From: JAKAXS01 sp041940525
GTDB taxonomy: Bacteria; Pseudomonadota; Alphaproteobacteria; Rhizobiales; Hyphomicrobiaceae
Length of the DNA stretch: 33,136 bases
Reading direction: 5' to 3'
NCBI GenBank assembly: GCA_041940525.1
Contig: JBGTSB010000033.1
Span: forward strand, 1 to 33,136
The stretch's first letter is position 1. Each line of letters begins with the position of its first letter. Shown piece after piece: positions 8,156 through 16,296 of this stretch. Under the pieces are notes generated by a model. It saw only the letters and a list, made by a program, of their open reading frames with translations. It was not told the origin of the DNA and searched no databases. Position numbers and translations under genes: made by a program.

Positions 8156-9568
8156 TTAGACCGTTCCGGCTGGCTTGTGAACCGGTAGCGCGAGCACTGC
8201 GCGCAGTCCGGGCGCGTTATCCTCAAGACGCACGCGGCCATCGTGGAGACGAGCCACCGCAGCGACGAGGCTCAGGCCCAGTCCGGTGCCCGGCGGCGTG
8301 CGGCACTCCTCCAACCGTACGAAACGTTTTAGAACCCGTTCTTTATCCGCGGCGGCTATGCCGGGGCCGTGGTCCGCCACGGCGATTTCCACGGATGTTG
8401 CATCGCGGCGAAGCTCGACCGACAGTGCGGCCTTTTCCGAATCGTCTTGGCGCCGGCCATACTTCAACGCGTTGTCGATCAAATTTGTCAGCGCTTGGCT
8501 AATCAGCTGACGGTTGGCGAAGATATTGAAGCCTGATCCGGAGATGCTACTGCGCAGTTCAAGACCCGCCTCTTCCGCCACTGGCTCATAAAGCTCGACG
8601 GCGTCATTGAGAAGCTCTGAGACGTCGAAGACTTCGCGGCTCCCCTCGAAGGCTCTGGCTTCAAGCCGCGCAATGAGAAGCAGAGCGTTGAAGGTTTTGA
8701 TTAGATCGTCGGCCTCATCAATGGTGCGTTCTAAGCCTTCCCGGTAAGCCGGTCCCCCTTGCGGATCACGCAGGGCTGCTTCTGCGTGGTTGCGCAAACG
8801 ATTCAACGGGGTTTTGAGATCATGTGCGATATTGTCGGAAACTTCGCGGAGCGAATTCATTAATAGCTCGACGCGCTCGATCATAGCGTTGAGGTGTGCC
8901 GACAGATCGTCGAATTCATCGCCTGATCCCGTGAGCGGGATGCGCTGCGACAGATCCCCGGCCATAATGGATTTGCTCGTCTGGTTGATAGTTTCAACCC
9001 GGCGCAACATCATGCGCGAAACCGCCAGACCGGCGCCCAAGGCTACCAGGGACAAAGCGCCGAACCCGAGCAAAATCCACTGGCGGATGCTGTCGGAAAT
9101 GGCCCGTTGATCATCGATGTCTCGGCCTACAATGAGGTTCAGGCCATGCTTTAGTTTCACAGGAACCGCGACAGCCAAGCGCTCGGGAGATGTCGGAGTT
9201 TGCTGGTAGCGGAAGGTGCCGCCTTCGGGCCGTTGCGCAATCTCTGGCGGCAGGTGATTTAAGTTGCCGGAGAGCTTCTTGCCTTGCTTGTCAGCCAGAA
9301 AATAAAGCGCGGGGCCTCGAGGGCGGCTACGAGCGGCGACTATTGCGGTGATCGCGGTGGCGTCAGCCTGCGCGGCCTGACGCTGCAGTTCAAACCGCTC
9401 TGCATCAATCGAGGCAATGACTTGTTGCGTTAGAAGGCCGTTCACCTGCCAAATAAGCGCGACCACAATGACGGCGGCTGCAAACAGGAAGCCAGCGATG
9501 GTCAAAGCTGCGAGGCGAAAAGCTGTCGTGCCGAACAGCGCTTTTGTCGTCTCACCCTGCGCTATCAC
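8156..9568 (-). CDS. HAMP-domain sensor histidine kinase
   Basis: A 470-residue inner-membrane kinase. Transmembrane helices at about 18-40 and 163-185 flank a ~120-residue periplasmic sensor region. A HAMP linker (about 186-240, ending near SGDEFDDLSAHLNAMIERV) precedes the H-box NIAHDLKTPLNRLR with phospho-His 249. The ATP-binding domain is complete: N-box LTNLIDNALKYG, G1 DHGPGI, G2 GTGLGLSL. It should phosphorylate the OmpR-type regulator just upstream. The GTG start at 9568 lies inside the regulator gene, giving a 17-nt overlap that couples the pair. The signal is not identifiable; the neighbouring degP-like protease hints at envelope stress, which is inference only. Confidence 0.93.
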   Translation of the reverse strand: MIAQGETTKALFGTTAFRLAALTIAGFLFAAAVIVVALIWQVNGLLTQQVIASIDAERFELQRQAAQADATAITAIVAARSRPRGPALYFLADKQGKKLSGNLNHLPPEIAQRPEGGTFRYQQTPTSPERLAVAVPVKLKHGLNLIVGRDIDDQRAISDSIRQWILLGFGALSLVALGAGLAVSRMMLRRVETINQTSKSIMAGDLSQRIPLTGSGDEFDDLSAHLNAMIERVELLMNSLREVSDNIAHDLKTPLNRLRNHAEAALRDPQGGPAYREGLERTIDEADDLIKTFNALLLIARLEARAFEGSREVFDVSELLNDAVELYEPVAEEAGLELRSSISGSGFNIFANRQLISQALTNLIDNALKYGRRQDDSEKAALSVELRRDATSVEIAVADHGPGIAAADKERVLKRFVRLEECRTPPGTGLGLSLVAAVARLHDGRVRLEDNAPGLRAVLALPVHKPAGTV

Positions 9569-10232
9569 GGATCATGTATCCTGAACCGCGGACGGTGTGC
9601 AGCAGCGGTTTATCGAAGCCCTTGTCGATTTTTGAGCGTAAGCGGGACACGTGCACGTCGATGACGTTGGTCTGGGGATCAAAGTGATAGTCCCAGACAT
9701 GCTCCAGCAGCATCGTGCGCGTGACCACCTGGCCAGCGTTCTTCATCAGATATTCCAGAAGCCGGAACTCCCGAGGCTGCAGCAGAACTGCTTCGCCGTT
9801 ACGGGTCACGCGGTGTGACAAGCGATCGAGCACAAGATCGCCAACTGCATAGCGTGTTTCTTGTTCTTCCGGAACGGCCCGGCGAGAAAGCGCCTCAATG
9901 CGCGCAAGCAGCTCTGAGTACGCGTAGGGCTTCGTTAGATAGTCATCGCCGCCGGCACGCAGGCCTTTCACGCGATCGTCGACTTCGCCGAGAGCGGAAA
10001 GGATGAGCACCGGCGTCCGATTGCCGTCGCTTCGCAGGGTCTTGACGACGGATAAGCCGTCGCGCTTCGGCAGCATCCGGTCAACGATTAGAATGTCGTA
10101 AATGTCTTCCTTTGCGAGTTCCAGACCTGTCTCACCATCGCTGGCCAGATCAACGGTGTGGCCGCTCTCCTTCAAGGACTTCTGCAGGAAGTTCGCGGTT
10201 TCGCGATCGTCTTCAATTACCAGGACCCGCAT
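9552..10232 (-). CDS. OmpR/PhoB-family response regulator
   Basis: A 226-residue DNA-binding regulator. The receiver domain (1-118) has the acidic pair at 8-9, phospho-acceptor Asp51 (LIVDRMLP) and Lys101 (LTKPY). A winged-helix output domain covers about 127-223 (LLQPREFRLLEYLMKNAGQV, NVIDVHVSRLRSKID, LHTVRGSGYMI). It is encoded 5' of its sensor kinase with a 17-nt overlap. The 113-nt gap upstream contains a hairpin after degP and a 12-bp palindrome close to its start, so it likely has its own promoter. I recall the orthologous pair lying between degP and glnE in Sinorhizobium, but no specific function can be assigned here. Confidence 0.94.
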   Translation of the reverse strand: MRVLVIEDDRETANFLQKSLKESGHTVDLASDGETGLELAKEDIYDILIVDRMLPKRDGLSVVKTLRSDGNRTPVLILSALGEVDDRVKGLRAGGDDYLTKPYAYSELLARIEALSRRAVPEEQETRYAVGDLVLDRLSHRVTRNGEAVLLQPREFRLLEYLMKNAGQVVTRTMLLEHVWDYHFDPQTNVIDVHVSRLRSKIDKGFDKPLLHTVRGSGYMIRDSAG

Positions 10233-10254
10233 GGGATTCTCAGATGCCGTAATA

Positions 10255-10266
10255 TTTCAATTGAAA
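10255..10266. promoter_or_regulatory. 12-bp perfect palindrome upstream of the response regulator
   Basis: TTTCAATTGAAA is self-complementary and lies 22 nt before the regulator ATG, inside an AT-rich patch. Position and symmetry suit an operator. OmpR-family proteins more often use direct repeats, so the binding protein is unknown. Confidence 0.3.
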
Positions 10267-10297
10267 GCTATTGTGCATGGGAAGTTGAAAAGGTCGA

Positions 10298-10326
10298 GGC
10301 GGCCACCTCTTTCAAGGTGAACCGCC
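10298..10326 (-). terminator. Probable terminator after the degP-like gene
   Basis: In the minus-strand transcript GGCGG-TT-CACC pairs with GGTG-G-CCGCC around an 8-nt loop, about 20 nt past the protease stop. Outer bases GAGGC/GCCTC can extend it. A weak pyrimidine stretch (GACCTTTTC) follows. This would separate degP from the regulator/kinase/glnE genes. Confidence 0.45.
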
Positions 10327-10345
10327 CCGGCCTCATTTGGGTTGG

Positions 10346-11881
10346 TTAGCCCTTTTTGTTTTCGAACGGCAGGGCCAATGAGGCTTTGGCGTCGCCAGAC
10401 TGGATGTAGAACATCACTGCCGACCGGCCCAAGCCCTTCACTGCTTTGACCTCATCCTCAACGTCCTTCGGGGAGGAGACGCCCTTGCCGTTGACTTCTA
10501 GGATCACGTCGCCCGGCTTAACGCCCTTCAACGCGGCCTTGCTGTCGTTTTCGACTTCGGCAATCGCCACACCGTCCGAGCCATTCTCCCGGTCAGCCGA
10601 CAGGGTCAAGCCCAGAAGCTCGACTTCTTTTTCGCCGTCGTCGTCATATCCGCCACGGTTTAGCTTAGCGATGTCCGTGGTCTTGGACGGGAAGGTTCCA
10701 AGCTTCACCTTCATGGTGCCTTCCTTGCCTTGACGCCAATACTTCACGTCGACCGTGGTTTTCGGCTCGATCTCAGCGATCTTCAAAGACAAGTCCCGGC
10801 TGTTCTCGATGGCCTCACCGTTGACGGAGAGGATCACGTCCTGACGCTCAACGCCAGACTGATCAGCCGGGCTGTTGTCGATTACCTCACCAACCAGTGC
10901 GCCTTTGGAATCCTTCAGGCCAAGACTGGCTGCCGCGTCATCGTCCAAGTTTTGGATTTTCACGCCGAGCCAACCGCGGGCGACCGTACCCTTGGTCTTC
11001 AAGGCATCGACCACCGTGGTTGCAGTGCGCGCTGGAACCGCGAAGGCGATACCGACGTTGCCACCAGACGGCGAGAAGATCGCGGTATTGATGCCGACGA
11101 CTTCGCCCTTGAGGTTGAAGGTCGGGCCGCCGGAGTTTCCGCGGTTCACCGCCGCATCAATCTGCATGTAGTCATATGGGCCGGAGCCGATATCACGAGC
11201 AAGCGCCGAAACAATGCCAGCCGTCACCGTGCCGCCCAGCCCGAATGGGTTGCCAACCGCGAGCGCCCAATCGCCAACGCGTGGTTCTTTCTCAGAGAAT
11301 TTCACGAAGGCGTAGTCCTTGCGGTCGCCCTTGATTTTCAAAAGCGCCAAGTCGGTGCGCGGGTCGGTGCCGACCAATTCAGCGTCGAGCTTTTCCTGAT
11401 CGTCGAAGCTCACCTGAATTTTGCTGGCGCCGTCGATAACGTGATTGTTGGTGACGACATAACCGTCGTTGGAAATCACGAAACCGGATCCCTGTGCCTG
11501 CATCGGGCGTGCGCGCGGTGCGTTTGGTCCGCCGCGGAAGTTCTTGAAGAACTCCTTCAGCTGCGGTGGCAGGTTGTCGGGTAGGTCCGGCATCTTAAAG
11601 CTCTGCTGACCGCTGCCCTTGCCGGCCACGGATATCGAAACCACTGATGGCTTCACCTTAGCGATGATGTCGGCGAAACTAATCGGGGCGCGGCCGAACG
11701 GTGTCTCGACCGTTGCGGTGTCCGGCTGTAGCTGAGCAAACGCCGGAACAACCATCGGGGCAGACACGGCGGCCAAAAGGCCGGCAGCTACCAGCGCCTT
11801 GACTCCGGTCGAGCGCTTCTCTCGACGCTTGGCACCGGTCACTACCGAGTGCGGACCGGGTGTCTGTTGCCAATCCTGCAT
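10346..11881 (-). CDS. degP: Periplasmic Do-like (DegP/HtrA) serine protease
   Basis: A 511-residue periplasmic protease/chaperone of the HtrA family that degrades misfolded envelope proteins. A signal peptide runs to about residue 49 (cleavage near VPAFA|Q). The trypsin-fold domain has the triad His147 (VTNNHVID), Asp177 (PRTDLALL) and Ser250 (RGNSGGPT). Two PDZ domains follow, about 300-390 and 425-505. The ATG at 11881 is preferred over the in-frame ATG at 11902. A strong GGAGG lies seven bases before 11881 and would be coding sequence if 11902 were used. It is transcribed divergently from a second secreted trypsin-like protein, sharing a 132-nt intergenic region. In Rhizobiales a DegP gene commonly sits beside cytochrome c maturation genes, as here. 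Confidence 0.95.
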   Translation of the reverse strand: MQDWQQTPGPHSVVTGAKRREKRSTGVKALVAAGLLAAVSAPMVVPAFAQLQPDTATVETPFGRAPISFADIIAKVKPSVVSISVAGKGSGQQSFKMPDLPDNLPPQLKEFFKNFRGGPNAPRARPMQAQGSGFVISNDGYVVTNNHVIDGASKIQVSFDDQEKLDAELVGTDPRTDLALLKIKGDRKDYAFVKFSEKEPRVGDWALAVGNPFGLGGTVTAGIVSALARDIGSGPYDYMQIDAAVNRGNSGGPTFNLKGEVVGINTAIFSPSGGNVGIAFAVPARTATTVVDALKTKGTVARGWLGVKIQNLDDDAAASLGLKDSKGALVGEVIDNSPADQSGVERQDVILSVNGEAIENSRDLSLKIAEIEPKTTVDVKYWRQGKEGTMKVKLGTFPSKTTDIAKLNRGGYDDDGEKEVELLGLTLSADRENGSDGVAIAEVENDSKAALKGVKPGDVILEVNGKGVSSPKDVEDEVKAVKGLGRSAVMFYIQSGDAKASLALPFENKKG

Positions 11882-12013
11882 TCTCAAACCTCCATTAGGC
11901 ATTACGAAAGATGTTTCGCCGTCTGGCTTACGCTAATAGGCCTTACAGCTGCCTTTCGGTCGCCTTAACAGTTGGTAATCTTGGGGGTAATTTTCAGTTT
12001 CCGGGTAGTTTTC

Positions 12014-13225
12014 ATGACTTTGGGGAAGAGAAAGGCTGCTCTTTGGGCCGGCTGCTTGGTGCTGTGTCTGCTGGTCAGTCCCAGCATGGCGGCTTCGGGT
12101 GCCAGCCCGCTTGGCTCATGGTCCGCGAAGCAGCGTAGCCAGGTGCAGAAAGTGGCGGTTTTTGGCAAGGATGATCGCCAAGAACTGCCCGATCACCTGG
12201 AAGAGCTAAACAGGTCCGTCGGGCTGCTCTACGACCAGAACTCCAGGGCCGCGTGCACGGCGTTTTGCGTCTCTAAACATGTCGTCGCAACGGCCGCCCA
12301 TTGCGTTTTCCGGTCCGGCGGCGAGGCTGCTCCAGCGCTGAAGGGCTTCTTATTCCAGCTGCCTGGATTGCGGCCGCGTGCGACCTCGAGAATCTTAGGA
12401 ACTGCTCGCGGCGGTGGAGCCCAAAACGTCACGTCAGGCACGACGCGCGTGAACACCCGGCCGCCGATTGACGCGAGCCGCGACTGGGCGCTGTTGAGAC
12501 TGTCCAAACCAATCTGCCAGGATGGCGGCTTACCAGTGACGCGCCATCCAGCAGCGATGCTACCCCAGCTGTCATCCGCCAAGGTCGTGTTCCAAGTTTC
12601 CTTCCACGGTGATTTTGGCAATTGGCACTTGTCGTATGCTGGGCCTTGCACCGTTGGGCGGAGCTTCAAAGGAGTCAACATTGAAGCAATCGAGCGGGAC
12701 TTTACCGAGGCCAAGCATCTCATCTTGCACACCTGTGACACAGGCCAGGCATCGTCCGGATCACCGCTGCTGTTGAACCTTCACGGCCGCATTGAAGTCG
12801 CCGGAATGAACGTGGGCACCTACGTTCAGTCGCGCGTACAGACGCATAATGGAAAAGTGATCAAACGCTTTAAGGCCAACACGGTGGCCAACACCGGTGT
12901 GTCGGCGTCGGCATTTCGCGATCAGTTGAGCGCCTTTATGTCAGCCGAGATACTTCAGCGTCCGAAAGCACTGGAGAGCCTACAGCGACTGTTGCACCAA
13001 CGTGGACACTACGCGGGGGCGATTGACGGAATATATGGCGTGCAAATGCGAGGCGCGATCGAGGCTTTTGAGAGGGAAGATGATCGTCCTGTCACCGGAT
13101 TGGCCACGGCAAGTTTGCTAAAGCGATTGCAGCTACTCGCGAAGGGGGAGCCAGTTGCCGGTCAGTTCAAGATCGAGAGCCGGGGCTTGACGTCAAAAGG
13201 CCGGCGCAGGCTGCGACAGCCTTAG
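12014..13225 (+). CDS. Secreted trypsin-like protease with C-terminal peptidoglycan-binding domain
   Basis: A 403-residue protein. Residues 1-26 form a signal peptide (cleavage near SPSMA|AS). A trypsin-like fold carries a plausible complete triad: His96 (TAAHC), Asp157 (RDWALLRL) and Ser248 (QASSGSPLL). A PG_binding_1-type repeat follows at about 320-372 (LLHQRGHYAGAIDGIYG). The enzyme would act in the periplasm while held to the cell wall; its substrate is unknown. A TTG at 11972 opens the frame earlier, but ATG 12014 gives a proper signal peptide and is preferred; the Shine-Dalgarno is weak. It is divergent from degP and convergent with ccmH, sharing 4 nt at the stop codons. As I recall, this gene is not part of the usual degP-ccmH neighbourhood, so it may be a lineage-specific insertion. 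Confidence 0.85.
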   Translation: MTLGKRKAALWAGCLVLCLLVSPSMAASGASPLGSWSAKQRSQVQKVAVFGKDDRQELPDHLEELNRSVGLLYDQNSRAACTAFCVSKHVVATAAHCVFRSGGEAAPALKGFLFQLPGLRPRATSRILGTARGGGAQNVTSGTTRVNTRPPIDASRDWALLRLSKPICQDGGLPVTRHPAAMLPQLSSAKVVFQVSFHGDFGNWHLSYAGPCTVGRSFKGVNIEAIERDFTEAKHLILHTCDTGQASSGSPLLLNLHGRIEVAGMNVGTYVQSRVQTHNGKVIKRFKANTVANTGVSASAFRDQLSAFMSAEILQRPKALESLQRLLHQRGHYAGAIDGIYGVQMRGAIEAFEREDDRPVTGLATASLLKRLQLLAKGEPVAGQFKIESRGLTSKGRRRLRQP

Positions 13226-13746
13226 CTTCGTTCAGCCGCTTGGTCTTTGCCCTCATGACCGGGCAACAATTGATCGAGCGCCGCTCTTTCGTCTTCGGAG
13301 AGCGGCTCAGATTGAGCCGCCTGCGTGGTATTGGATCTCGTCGCAAAAACCGTTCGAATTGCCAACGCAATTGCGCCCAACAAGATCAGCAACGGCGCGA
13401 CCCAGAGAGCGATCGTCCGCGTCGACACCGGTGGACTGAGCAAAACGAATTCTCCGTAGCGCTGGACGAGATAGTCCCGCACTTCGGTATTCGTGTCGCC
13501 CTCTTTCAAGCGTTCTCGAACCAGCAGCCTCAAGTCGCGTGCCAACGGCGCGTCGCTGTCGTCTATCGATTGGTTTTGACAGACTAGGCATCGCAAGCCA
13601 GCCGAAATCTCCCGCGCCCGGGCTTCAAGTTTGGGGTCGCTCAAGACTTCGTCAGGCTGGACCGCTTGCGCCTCTGGTCTAACCAACGCTAGAGCCAGCA
13701 GCGCCAGAACCAGAACAATGGTGTTGTGCAGTGTGGTACGGATCAT
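13222..13746 (-). CDS. ccmH: Cytochrome c maturation protein CcmH (CycL)
   Basis: A 174-residue membrane-anchored thiol-disulfide protein of the System I cytochrome c maturation pathway. It handles apocytochrome heme-binding cysteines and works with CcmF. It has an N-terminal signal/anchor (about 7-28) and the family motif LRCLVCQNQSI with redox cysteines 53 and 56. A helical bundle, a second membrane helix (about 113-133) and a short cytoplasmic tail follow. This is the short CcmH form (CcmH/CycL); the TPR part is the separate gene ccmI. Its start overlaps ccmF by 4 nt. The stop codon overlaps the end of the convergent protease gene. Confidence 0.95.
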   Translation of the reverse strand: MIRTTLHNTIVLVLALLALALVRPEAQAVQPDEVLSDPKLEARAREISAGLRCLVCQNQSIDDSDAPLARDLRLLVRERLKEGDTNTEVRDYLVQRYGEFVLLSPPVSTRTIALWVAPLLILLGAIALAIRTVFATRSNTTQAAQSEPLSEDERAALDQLLPGHEGKDQAAERS

Positions 13747-15728
13747 TTTGCGAGAACCGCGCGATGGCTGGGTTTACGCGCACGCTGTGGTGCTCCAATG
13801 CGCAGGCGCCGGTCCGAAAGCGACAGGCCGCCAGCAATGAACATCACCAGGGCGCCGATCCAAATGAACCTAACGAATGGATGGAAATACGCGCGCACAG
13901 CCCAGCCGCCGGCTTGTTGTTCGTCACCTAAAACAACGTAGAGATCGCCCGTCCAGGCGTTGTAAATCCCGGCTTCCGTCGTCGGTTGAGGTGGAGCATC
14001 GTACAGCCGCTTTGACGGCTGCAATGTCGTCACCGGGCTACCATCGCTGGTGACGGAGAACATCCCGATTTGCTCTTTGTAGTTCGGGCCATCGGCCGCC
14101 TTGGCTCCGTTGAAGGTGACGTTGAAACCGGCAACGTCGACGGAATCGCCAGCTTTCATCAGAAGGATCTTTTCGGTCTGATAAGCCGTTGTTGCGATGA
14201 TGCCGATGACCATCATACCTACGCCAAAGTGCGCCAGAGCCGTTCCATAGACGGATCGCGGCAGGTTCCGTAGCCTGCGGGTGACCTCATCCCATCCCGC
14301 CTTGCCGAACTTGGCTCGGAACAGGACCTCGGATACGGCACCGGCCATGATCCAGACGCCGAGCGCGATCCCGAATGGCGCCAGCCAGGGTCCGGGTTTG
14401 GTGACAGCAAACGTGACCGCAATCGCAGAAATGGCGATGAGTGCGGCAACGAATAGACGCTGAGCGGCCGCGTAAGCATCGCCGCGTTTCCAAGCCAGGT
14501 ATGGCCCGAACGGCATGGCCAAGAGTAACGGCAGCATCAGCGGCCCGAACGTCATGTCAAAGTACGGCGCGCCGACCGATATCTTCGTGCCGGTGAACGA
14601 CTCCAGTGCCAGCGGGTAAAGCGTGCCAACAAGAACGGTGGCGCATGCTGTCGTGAGCAGGATGTTGTTCAACACCAGCCCACCTTCGCGCGAGATAGGA
14701 GCGAAGATGCCGCCTTGGCGCAGTTCGCTTGCCCGCCAAGCAAACAACGTCAGTCCACCACCTGTGAACAGGACCATGATCGCAAGCACGAAGACGCCGC
14801 GCTCCGGATCGACCGCAAACGCGTGGACGGACGAGAGTACGCCCGAGCGCACCAGAAACGTGCCCATAAGACTGAGCGAGAACGTCAGAATCGCCAGGAG
14901 GACTGTCCAGACCTTCAACGCGTCTCGCTTTTCCATCACTAGCGCTGAGTGCAGGAGCGCCGTACCAGCCAGCCACGGCATAAAGGAAGCGTTTTCGACC
15001 GGGTCCCAGAACCACCAGCCACCCCAGCCCAGTTCGTAATATGCCCACCATGATCCCATGGCGATGCCGATCGTCAGGCACATCCAGGCCAACAAGGTCC
15101 ATGGCCGCACCCATCGCGCCCAGGCTGCATCGGTTCGGCCTTCAAGCAGAGCGGCGATCGCAAAGGAGAAGGCCATAGAGAAGCCGACGTAGCCCATGTA
15201 AAGGAACGGCGGATGGAAGGAGAGTGCGGGATCTTGCAGAATTGGGTTGAGGCCGCGGCCATCGAACGGTGCCGGCGAAATGCGCTCGAAGGGATTGGAT
15301 GTCAGTAAGATAAAGAGCCCGAAGGCCAGAGCGATTGACGCCTGCACGGACAAGACGTTGGCCCTTAGCGTCATTGGCAAGTTGGTGCCGAACAGCGCAA
15401 CCGCCGCGCCGAAGACTGCTAGGATTAGAACCCACAAAAGCATTGAGCCTTCGTGGTTTCCCCAGACGCCAGAGATTTTATAGAGCAGCGGCTTGGTCGA
15501 ATGAGAATTCGCGGCAACGTTGGCGACAGAAAAATCCGACGTGACGTAGGCATGAGTCAGGGACAGAAACGCGATCATGAGAAGCGTGAGCTGACTTAGC
15601 GCGGCTGGCTCAGCAACGCCCATAAGCCTGGCGTCACCCTGGCGGGCACCCCACGCTGGCACAAGCATTTGCACGGCCGCCGTGATGATTGCCAGAATGA
15701 GTGCAAAGTGTCCGATTTCAGTAATCAC
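13743..15728 (-). CDS. ccmF: Cytochrome c heme lyase subunit CcmF (CycK)
   Basis: A 661-residue polytopic inner-membrane protein that receives heme from holo-CcmE and, with CcmH and CcmI, ligates it to apocytochrome c. The periplasmic tryptophan-rich WWD signature is at about 226-245 (GSWWAYYELGWGGWWFWDP). Conserved histidines include His172 (SFHPPFLYMGY) and His260 (ALLHS). About 14-15 hydrophobic segments and a large periplasmic loop before the last helix fit the family, as does the length. It overlaps ccmE upstream and ccmH downstream by 4 nt each (ATGA), so the three are tightly coupled. Confidence 0.97.
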   Translation of the reverse strand: MITEIGHFALILAIITAAVQMLVPAWGARQGDARLMGVAEPAALSQLTLLMIAFLSLTHAYVTSDFSVANVAANSHSTKPLLYKISGVWGNHEGSMLLWVLILAVFGAAVALFGTNLPMTLRANVLSVQASIALAFGLFILLTSNPFERISPAPFDGRGLNPILQDPALSFHPPFLYMGYVGFSMAFSFAIAALLEGRTDAAWARWVRPWTLLAWMCLTIGIAMGSWWAYYELGWGGWWFWDPVENASFMPWLAGTALLHSALVMEKRDALKVWTVLLAILTFSLSLMGTFLVRSGVLSSVHAFAVDPERGVFVLAIMVLFTGGGLTLFAWRASELRQGGIFAPISREGGLVLNNILLTTACATVLVGTLYPLALESFTGTKISVGAPYFDMTFGPLMLPLLLAMPFGPYLAWKRGDAYAAAQRLFVAALIAISAIAVTFAVTKPGPWLAPFGIALGVWIMAGAVSEVLFRAKFGKAGWDEVTRRLRNLPRSVYGTALAHFGVGMMVIGIIATTAYQTEKILLMKAGDSVDVAGFNVTFNGAKAADGPNYKEQIGMFSVTSDGSPVTTLQPSKRLYDAPPQPTTEAGIYNAWTGDLYVVLGDEQQAGGWAVRAYFHPFVRFIWIGALVMFIAGGLSLSDRRLRIGAPQRARKPSHRAVLAK

Positions 15729-16204
15729 GGCGTCGCCATTCCCGGATTAGAATTTGCATCATGCTTGGCGCCTTGCCCGAGCTTGACGCCTTTCTCCTTC
15801 AGCGCCTTGGCGACCTCCGGGGGCATGTATGTTTCGTCATGCTTGGCTAGCACAGTGTCGGCTTTGAAGTGCCCATCCGCAGCGAGGGTCCCTTCCGCGA
15901 TGACACCTTGCCCCTCGCGGAACAGGTCCGGCAGGATGCCCGAGTAGGCGACGTTGATGGTTTCGATCGTGTCTGTGACCTTGAACATCACGTCCGTTCC
16001 GGCACCGCGGACGATCGACCCTTCTTTGACGAGGCCGCCAAGCCGAACGCGCTGACCATCGGCAGGCTTTTTCTGCGTGATGTCGCTGGGCGTATGGAAA
16101 AAAACGATCGAGGATTGGAAGGCGAACAAGACAAGGATCGCCGCGACGCTCAGCACCGCCACACCCGCGCCAATAAGAATTCCGCGCCTTTGCTTTCGTG
16201 TCAT
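15725..16204 (-). CDS. ccmE: Heme chaperone CcmE (CycJ)
   Basis: A 159-residue periplasmic heme carrier anchored by an N-terminal helix (about 8-30). It binds heme covalently through a histidine and passes it to CcmF. The OB-fold domain (RVRLGGLVKEGSI, VTDTIETINVAYSGILPDLF, EGQGVIAEGTL) is followed by the heme site KHDETYMP, with the heme-binding His at 122 and conserved Tyr at 126. This is the standard HxxxY form, not the cysteine variant. It lies 92 nt downstream of ccmI and overlaps ccmF by 4 nt. Confidence 0.96.
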   Translation of the reverse strand: MTRKQRRGILIGAGVAVLSVAAILVLFAFQSSIVFFHTPSDITQKKPADGQRVRLGGLVKEGSIVRGAGTDVMFKVTDTIETINVAYSGILPDLFREGQGVIAEGTLAADGHFKADTVLAKHDETYMPPEVAKALKEKGVKLGQGAKHDANSNPGMATP

Positions 16205-16296
16205 TCGCTTCTTACCGTCCTCGACGTTTCGTCCCTCGCGCCTTTTACGCCTTCACCGGCTTTTTGGTTGACGCTTTTATCTAAGTTTAGCACCGG

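Noticed and set aside
10730..11584. 284-residue plus-strand open frame
   Set aside because: It lies wholly antisense to the conserved catalytic and PDZ region of degP, in GC-rich DNA where such shadows are common; no recognisable domain.
11882..11902. Upstream ATG at 11902 as the degP start
   Set aside because: Using it would turn the strong GGAGG Shine-Dalgarno into coding sequence; ATG 11881 is better placed.
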